Positions 56,901-64,000 of a DNA stretch of 64,000 nt are shown here, in pieces. Position 1 is the first letter of the stretch, and each line of letters starts with the position of its first letter. Under the pieces are notes generated by a model. It was not told the origin of the DNA and ran no database searches. It worked only from the letters and a program-made list of their open reading frames with translations. The translations under genes were made by a program, and so were the position numbers. Origin of the DNA: Nilaparvata lugens (lineage: Eukaryota; Arthropoda; Insecta; Hemiptera; Delphacidae); the NCBI RefSeq assembly GCF_014356525.2, contig NC_052506.1, positions 29,097,637 through 29,161,636 on the forward strand, given 5' to 3'.

Positions 56901-57205
56901 GCATAATAATCATGATATGAGACATGACATTCATGGTATGGTCCCATATGATTCAGAATAGTTCGAGTTTGCTGGACTATGAATTTTGTGACTCAGTCAA
57001 CTTGAGGTTTAATTCAATAAGGTCAGATTGTATTGTGATATGATTACAATAATAGTATACTTGGATCTGTTCATGTACTTATTTTTACTGCAGTCTAACA
57101 CTTGGCTAACAACAGCTCAGTTCTAACTTGATTTAATAAGAAAATTTACACTCTTATTTTACAACTCTCATTTAGCAAAGCTTTTAAACGTTCCAAACTG
57201 AATCG
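50935..57205. other. No supported gene; G+C-richer patches
   Basis: G+C-richer patches at about 53130-53480, 54280-54640 and 56440-56720 carry overlapping short ORFs on both strands (53133-53369, 54141-54428, 54571-54792). None has a recognised domain. At 55815-55935 there is TAGTAATTG-rich low-complexity sequence. The + strand ORF 54812-55108 has a hydrophobic stretch but no family. These patches could be conserved regulatory DNA in a large intron. Confidence 0.4.
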
Positions 57206-57385
57206 TTGGGCCGGGTTGGCCTAGTGGTATGAGCGTTACAAACTTTGGTCTGTTAGCCTGGTTCGTGGGTTCGAATCCCACCGATGACATTATACGTTTA
57301 ATCATCTCATCAACTGTTTAACGTTCCTTTCATTACCCGCGTACAATCAAGGCGCTGATATGGGCATCATCCGCAATATTTAAAA
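57206..57385 (+). mobile_element. tRNA-derived SINE, about 180 bp
   Basis: TGGCCTAGTGGTA at 57217-57229 fits a polymerase III A box and GGTTCGAATCC at 57268-57278 is a perfect B box. They are 51 bp apart, within the range for tRNAs with long variable arms. The T-arm stem GTGGG..CCCAC is intact, but the flanks do not form an acceptor stem. A non-tRNA body follows (CCCGCGTACAATCAAGG, GATATGGGCATCATCCGCAA) and ends in a short A-rich tail near 57382. A-box, B-box, body and tail together indicate a SINE. Confidence 0.7.
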
Positions 57386-60300
57386 ATCACTCACTTTTAG
57401 ACATTCTGACTTCTATCAAACTATTCACATCGTAGCACTTGCAATAAATCTCAACCTTTGGTCTTTGAACCATTGACGGAATAATGGGCTACTACATTAC
57501 TGAAAAGTATCGGGAAAATAGCCATGTATGATTGAACGATAACACCTGTCATTAAACATGTACGAAAATGTTGATTAAAGTAGGCCAACATTTTAAATAA
57601 AAAAGTGTTTTTCATTTTGAAATTCAATATTCATAGAAAGGTTGTGGATTTTTACATTGATTTATTTGTTTGGATACGGAACTAGACTTTCTGAAGGAAT
57701 GGAAATGATTTCTTTTCCAACTCATCTGAGAGTCAGGATGAGTATAATATTCTGAGAAAATTCATGTAGATAATAGATGTTGTACAACACCAAGTTCAAC
57801 AAGGCTTCAATTATCATCGTCAGATGTATGAAGACACTAGTCAAACAATGGTGCACTACCAGAAAATATTATTATTATGCCAGTCCCATCTATGTGATTT
57901 TTTCCCTTAGATAATGTGGCTAGTATAAATAATCATCTAGCTTGATTAGATCTTGTAACAATGGTGTTAACTACGTAAGTGAATTTTTGAACTCAGTATC
58001 TATTATCAAGAATCATTCATGATTGATACCTTTAACTACATTGCTGGGAAAGAGTCAGAACGTTTATGTGCAGGTGAGAAATGAAACTGGTATATTGGAA
58101 TAGCATCAGAGAATAATCCTTTTCCAGCTGTGTTTCAATATTGTTCTTATTAGCCCATAAACCTTTTCCTATTTTGAAAATGCCACTATGAGAAAGGACG
58201 TTCGACAAGGAGCATTCATGGATGGAGAATAGTTATTCACGAGCATAGAAGTACTGATTACTTCCAGTATTAGAGAATCATCTCATAATCATTATCTGTT
58301 TCGGTTGATGACGAATCGCAAAGGTGACTCGTCAGTGAATGATTACCGTATTGATGAAGATCTTCACTTTGACGTTATTTCATCAACCAATCAATTCACA
58401 TCTGGGCGTAAGTTAGCCTGTGGTACTTTTCTGTAAGTTGTATAATTCTAAATGATTGAATAAATGAATAAACCTCATGTGGCGGAGAAGTTCATCGAAT
58501 GTGTGACGATTATTTTGTTCAAATGGAATCAAAGTCAGTAACGTGGTAGAAAATATTGGTACCTGTCCTTTTGGTATTTTTTAATGTGCCGTTTTTCATC
58601 CCACCCCTATTGGTTGATCAGGAATCAGGTTATTAGAGAATCAGGTATAATTCGTTCAAAAGGATTAACGTGAAGAGGATGCGAAGCTGAAGAGAAGGTG
58701 TTCGAAAAATATTACTTGAGCTGTAGTATTAATTAATCAAGTGCAATCAAGCACTTCAACCAGCGGCCAGGTGGAAGTAACATTTGATTGAAGTAACATT
58801 ACAGCCCAGCTTTCGGACTGTGAATCATGTGACTCATTCAATATACAAGTTTTCATTGGGGAATTTATATTATGGTAATGATCATTCATTCGTATTATAC
58901 TGTAATGATCTCGATAACTTCTTCTATGTTATTGAGAATTTGATTGTATTGGTCTAAATTTCGAGCACGGTTGCGATCCTGAGGGTGGAGCAATGAATAT
59001 TTACGCGAAGAGCAAGTTAGCTATTCCCTTGCTCTTCGACCCGATTTGCTGCCATTCGATCCCTCGGGAGGAGGCCAGCAATAGAGATGAAAAGAGAGAG
59101 AGTATGAAACAGAGAGAGATTCGAATGAGTTGAATCGACTTTTCGAACAGAGGAAAATAGAGAAAGAGAAAGAAAAGTACCAGGAAAGCTTTCAGAAGTT
59201 GATTAACCTCCTTCGGCAAATGGGTTATTTTACGTGGAGGAAAGTTCCTCTGCCAGTTTCTCCATCTGCATAAGGTATTATGGACAAACAAGAGAGATTT
59301 ATAGAACTTTTCGAATAAGAAGTCTCAGCAGGTCCAATATCGATGCATTGATTCGTTGAGAAAACGCCGGGGGATTACTGATTCGATTCAACCGCACACC
59401 TGCAAAGTTCAAGTTAGTGGAATATCATATCGGTAGCGAATACCTGCATAATTAACATTATTCATGATTAGTGATCGGAATGCTATTATTCCAGAATGCC
59501 ATTCCTATCAGTGAATCCTGCCCGAGCATTGCATAGGAAGTTGATATCCATTAATTTGTTTAAAAAGGGTTCTAGAGACGAATTAACACGGTTCTCTACA
59601 AGTTTAATGTAAAAACTACTAATAAATCCAAAATAAATATAAAACATATGTACATAGAACAAAGTATACAAGAGCTTTCTGTCTTGTGGATATTCCTCAA
59701 CTTCTTATTGAAATTGAATCTAAATATCAGGAATCCGGTTTAAGAAAAGGTTGAATTCATTATTGTGTTAGTATCAATATTATTACAGACTATATTCGTG
59801 AATAGAATCATTGTTTAGATTGAGAACCATATAACAAGTCATTTAAATTTATTTAAAAAAAACGTACGAGATCATTCTACGCAAGTTTTGAGAATAATGT
59901 ATCATGTTTATCATTTTCAAATAGGTTTTGAGCAATACAATAATTATATGTATTATCTTGGAAAAAAAGAAAGTAAATCTCATGGAATAGTGTCTTTAAC
60001 AGAAATTTAAATTTTGTTGTTGGGTGATTCTATCCCGTTCAAATGGATGAGATTGTCAGTGAACTAGTTAACTAGTGAATTAAGCAAGGTGGTTTGTTCC
60101 AGTTATCAACACTCGTCCTACACAACTATTGGTTTTATTTGACATGATCTACTTTTAGATACAGTTGAACATAGCAAATGAATTATTCCACTCTGAATAA
60201 ATTCAATTGAATTGGTTTATTCTTTCTGATCAATAAGCCTACCATTTGTTATATGGCTTCAATCCGACGAATGAACAGGTACCATTCAAGGTATGAAATA

Positions 60301-61879
60301 CTATCCATAATCAAGTAGGATTATGCACGATATAGATGTGACCTAATATTATCAGTAACAAAATGCGGATTTCTGTGGTGAATCGTGATAACTATAAAAT
60401 GAAACACCCCTTCAACAATAATTGAATATTCTAGAACTGTGATATTAAATTGAAGCCTTGATCACAACAAATCAATACAGCATATTATAATATATATGAT
60501 TATTCTCATTATCATACGTACTTTCTAGTAATTGGAAAATGAATAGTTTCTTCTTTAAAGAAGATGAAACTTTTTACTAGAACGAATTCGGAATATCGAT
60601 GATGAAGAATTACGAGTTCTATTCTCAGCTCACTCGATCGTATGTATGAGCTCTTACTATGCATCTTACTATATGCTCATTCCTCTCATCTTTCTATTCA
60701 GTTTTTCCATGCAAGTCTTGTTGGATCCAGTAATGCGTGACATGATGATTGTAATATTCTGGAGTGAATCATTTGACAATCGTTTTCTCCATTCTTCCCG
60801 AATGTACAGCCAGGAGACATTGAGGGTTCACAGTGCAGCTGCTCGCGTAAATTCAAAGTCCTCTCTTTATTTTCCTTGGCCATTCAGCTCGTGTTCTCCA
60901 GATATTCAAATGAGCCCGGGGCACGCGCACGAGTCAACTGAGATATAATATTTTATTTCAGGAAATGTCTCTTTGACTTTGTTATAAATCATTTTGGGAA
61001 TGCCTCGCTCAATTTTCACGCGCGCGGAAATTCCGTTGGTGTCGTTTGAAAACGCGGCATGACAGAGCGACCGCAGCATTTTCCCGCTCATATTATTGGC
61101 TCGTTCAACCAGGGCCAGGACCAGCGGTGTTGCGCTCTCTATACCAGCTGGCTGCTCACTGCTCACTGTTCAGCCGCCACAGCAATATCTCATTCTCTCA
61201 ATCCCCTCCTCTCCACTCACCCCAATCACATCAACCTCCACGACTTTCCCAGAAAGGCTCGTCCAAGACAGTTCTACGGCTTTTATTTCCAACAGTTTTC
61301 CACCAAGATATATGAGTGCGCCCCTTATTTTCTTTCTGCCCCTTCAATTTCAACCATTTTTCTCTAAGACAACCTCATCCTGAATCATTCATACGCGTCC
61401 ACTCTTGCCAGTGGCATACGTTGGACCCCCTTCTTCTTTCATTCTTTCTCACAATTCTCTCCTCATTACTCTTCATTTATCGCTCCAAAGTATTTTATTT
61501 TAGAAAATAATCTTGCACTTCATGTAAGATTCAACATTCACGTCATGATATCCAGTAACCTACATCATTATATCTTATGTTGTAGAGTGAATATACAGTT
61601 CACAAGATTTTTACAAATTATACAACACTTTTCCTTCAAAATATACAGCTCTCTTAGTTCTAGATCTAGAAGTACGCTTCTGAATGGTGAAAGGGAGTCA
61701 TCGATTTTTCATTATGATATACAATGGTGACCTCCTAGTTTTGGCAAGCTCATCCAGGCGCATAAAAAGAATAACCTATGATGAATCTTGAGTCCAAATC
61801 AATTATTCCAGAGTAGTTACCTATTATTGGGAATAATAAGTATTACTAATTTGATTTTGGACCTGTGTTTCTCAAACGA
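57386..61879. other. No supported gene; CpG cluster near 60905-61090
   Basis: 58980-59300 is purine-rich with an unsupported minus strand ORF (59001-59291). 60905-61090 is CpG-rich (CCCGGGGCACGCGCACGAG, ACGCGCGCGG) and is followed by overlapping + strand ORFs (61046-61315, 61059-61367, 61096-61383) rich in Ser and Pro, with no domain. It could be a promoter or regulatory element. I see no exon that fits it. Confidence 0.35.
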
Positions 61880-62510
61880 CTTATTTAAGGCAGTGCAAAG
61901 GCTAAAAATAAATTTTCTACTCGTGATATTTTTCAAAGTTTTTCTATTTGTATATCATCAATCTATCAAAATGGGAAATTTTTCTCAAGAAAACATTTTT
62001 TTTCCTGATCATTTATTTTTGAGATATGAGCGCCTAAAGTTTAAATTTTTGGGACAGAACATTTCAAATTCGGTAAGAGATAAATTCATGAGATTTCGAG
62101 AATATATTCTTCATGGTATTGTTGATCTAGTAAAACAAAAATTTTCTGAAATTATCAATTTTTAAGAAAGTTATTCAATTTACTAAAAATAACCAAAAAT
62201 AACTTTTAGTCGAGTTATTTTTGGTAAACCTTTTTCAAAAATTGATATTTTCAGAAAATTTTTGTTTTACTAGATCAAAATTCCATGAAGAATACATCCT
62301 CTAAATCTCATGGATTCATATCTTACCGAATTTGAAATGTTCTGTCCCAAAAATTTAAACTTCAGGCGCTCAAATATCAAAAAGTAATGATCGGAAAAAT
62401 GTTTCCCTGAGAAAACTTTTTCATTTTGATTATATACAAATCGAAAAACTCAGAAAAATATCACGAGTAGAAAGTTTATTTTCAGCCTTTGCACAGCCTT
62501 AAGCAATAAG
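61880..62510. repeat. Long foldback, arms of about 300 bp
   Basis: Left arm begins CTTATTTAAGGCAGTGCAAA at 61880. Right arm ends with its reverse complement, TTTGCACAGCCTTAAGC..AATAAG, at 62510. Matching runs the whole way, for example GGGACAGAACATTTCAAATT versus its complement at 62326-62345, and TAGTAAAACAAAAATTTTCT versus 62251-62270. At the centre ACCAAAAATAAC (62192-62203) pairs with GTTATTTTTGGT (62214-62225) across a 10-bp loop. Arm identity is about 90% by eye. The 125-codon ORF at 61788-62165 lies in the left arm and is not credible. Confidence 0.92.
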
Positions 62511-63802
62511 ACTATCTAAATCATGTTATAGATACACTATTTTACTCTACAATAATTTAATGTATACTATATGATCGTTATTTTTCAGTTGACTGCAATC
62601 TATGAATTTTTTCACTCTGCTCATACCCTCGCGAACGGTTCGAACTCAAAATTTTCATACATGGAAAAGGATAAATAGGAAACCTCACCCTCCAAGCGTC
62701 GACACGTGAACAGGAAAATTTTATTATTGAGAAGGGAAATGGGAATAAATTCGAAGGAAGAAGAATATGAGGAAGGATACAATACCTCAAATTTAGCTGG
62801 TAATTCGAATAAATTCTGGTTGATTTGAATCCTCCTGAGAAGCTTTCAGCTCTGGTTTATAAGTTGATATATTACATTATCAATAACAAATTGATTGACA
62901 CTTTGGGGGTTCGCTTTTTTGCAATTGACCAATTTAAATCAAAAACCTTTCACACTCCAAGACAAACATGAAGAGAGAAAAAAAATTCTCTTGAACCCAC
63001 AATGTCTACTGCCCAACTGGTCGATCAAACAGATAAAATCAATCGATCAACAATACAATTGCCGCTTGGTGAAACAGTATGGCCTCAACACTATAAATAT
63101 ATTATTCCTACATTATTGGCCCACCAAGTCTCCTGAAGCATACTGGTACATTACAACTGATTTGATACTGTTAAATGATCTACGTTCACTCGTTCATCAA
63201 CATTATTTCTTCGGTAAGATTAAATCAGTTTCTCACAGACAACGCTTTCGTCGGTACCATTCATATCTTCTGTTATCTCAATTTCACTCTCATTTTTGCT
63301 TTGCACCAATATAAAGACAAAATATAAAAGATTCATTGGCATGATAGTCTCCCTTCTTCTGATTATAAAATCGTGGGCAAATCCCACGGATTATCATGAA
63401 AAGTGGCACTGCAAAATATTTTAGGAGACTATTAATTTTTTTCCAGAAAAGTACAGTCACAGCTATTTGAACTTCATATTCCTGAGACTGACAATAAGCT
63501 AAGAAAGTATTTCGAGGGAAACGGGGAATTGCGATTTACAATATTAAGCTAGACATTATTTTTTAGAACTGTAATGTCGTAAAATCCGAGCCAACTATCT
63601 AAGCGGAAACCTTGCCAAAATAGATACTGCACAATTATTCACCTCTGCTGTAAAATTATATAATTTGGTAGAAGATGAGTTTCTACAGCACTGGGTTGTA
63701 TAAAGGGATAATACGCTTATGATGTGCATTACTCTCCATGATGAAATTCCTCTGTAGCAGAAATCCTTTTATCATGAAGGTCGCCTAATGAGAAGAAGGT
63801 AA
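62511..63802. other. No supported gene; nested hairpin at 63344-63432
   Basis: The + strand ORF 62895-63314 (139 codons) has no domain I recognise. At 63372-63388 CGTGGGCAAATCCCACG forms a 6-bp stem. Outside it ATAGTCTCC (63344-63352) pairs with GGAGACTAT (63424-63432). This may be a structured repeat end. Confidence 0.4.
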
Positions 63803-64000
63803 TGTACGCATGCTCATTACATAAGACGTGGTCGCGAATTTATAGAGGACTGTCTGATATCTAATGAAAGGATGATCCTCTTCTACGTGTTTTCTAAATT
63901 TGAGCAAGTAGCAACCTCCTATTTTAATGAATTGAAGTATTTATCACAGCGATGGTGCATTGTATACGCGATTACATCTCTAGGAATTACAAACTCTGAA
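63803..64000 (+). other. ORF open to the window edge, unidentified
   Basis: After a TAA at 63800-63802 the frame stays open for 66 codons to the end of the window. It reads HYIRRGREFIEDCLISNER and later SYFNELKYLSQRWCIVYA. The residue mix is more protein-like than most ORFs here, but no family is recognised and the sequence beyond 64000 is not available. It could be a mobile-element fragment, an exon or chance. Confidence 0.2.

Noticed and set aside
57206..57290. Functional tRNA gene
   Set aside because: A and B boxes and the T arm are present, but no acceptor stem pairs and a SINE body follows.
61788..62165. 125-codon ORF, hydrophobic N-terminus
   Set aside because: Most of it lies in the left arm of a long palindrome, and the sequence is low-complexity Phe/Leu/Ile typical of A+T-rich DNA.

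Overview
This window is A+T-rich animal nuclear DNA, most likely from an insect. The case for an insect rests on the repeats: non-LTR retrotransposon (LINE) reverse transcriptases, Helitrons of the usual arthropod form (5' TCTATAT..., 3' ...CTAG followed by T), a hAT element with an 8-bp target duplication, tRNA-derived SINEs and many palindromic MITEs. Several of these repeats remind me of hemipteran (delphacid planthopper) DNA. That is an impression, not a database result. There are no prokaryotic operons, rRNA genes or CRISPR arrays.

The only host coding sequence I can argue for is a small first exon at 2142-2220. It encodes a signal-peptide-like N-terminus, follows a CpG-rich stretch (about 1745-2140), and stops exactly at a GTGAGT splice donor. 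If it is real, much or all of the remaining ~62 kb is probably a giant first intron of a secreted or surface protein gene on the + strand. I find no convincing second exon. Weak candidates are an acceptor-preceded ORF at 30316-30599 and an ORF open to the window edge at 63803-64000.

Layout: 1-1740, quiet DNA with a palindrome pair. 1745-2220, candidate promoter and exon 1. 3613-5020, decayed LINE. 6577-8624, perfect head-to-tail duplication of a 1,024-bp unit. 13.7-16.8 kb, a repeat cluster: (TA)n, an unclassified repeat 'family R' split by a 1.2-kb Helitron that carries a higher-order tandem array, then a MITE. 22.4-25.2 kb, more family R and a foldback. 26.9-30.0 kb, two LINE fragments and a Helitron. 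35.4-40.1 kb, Helitrons, mini-Helitrons and a full family R copy. 41.6-46.8 kb, a non-autonomous hAT element interrupted by a nearly intact CR1/L2-like LINE. 48.3-57.4 kb, two SINEs and a MITE in otherwise quiet DNA. 61.9-62.5 kb, a 630-bp foldback.

The genes do not form a pathway. The main story is layered transposition: LINE inside hAT, Helitron inside family R, Helitron copies in both orientations, plus several long palindromes that would make hairpin RNA if transcribed from a host intron.
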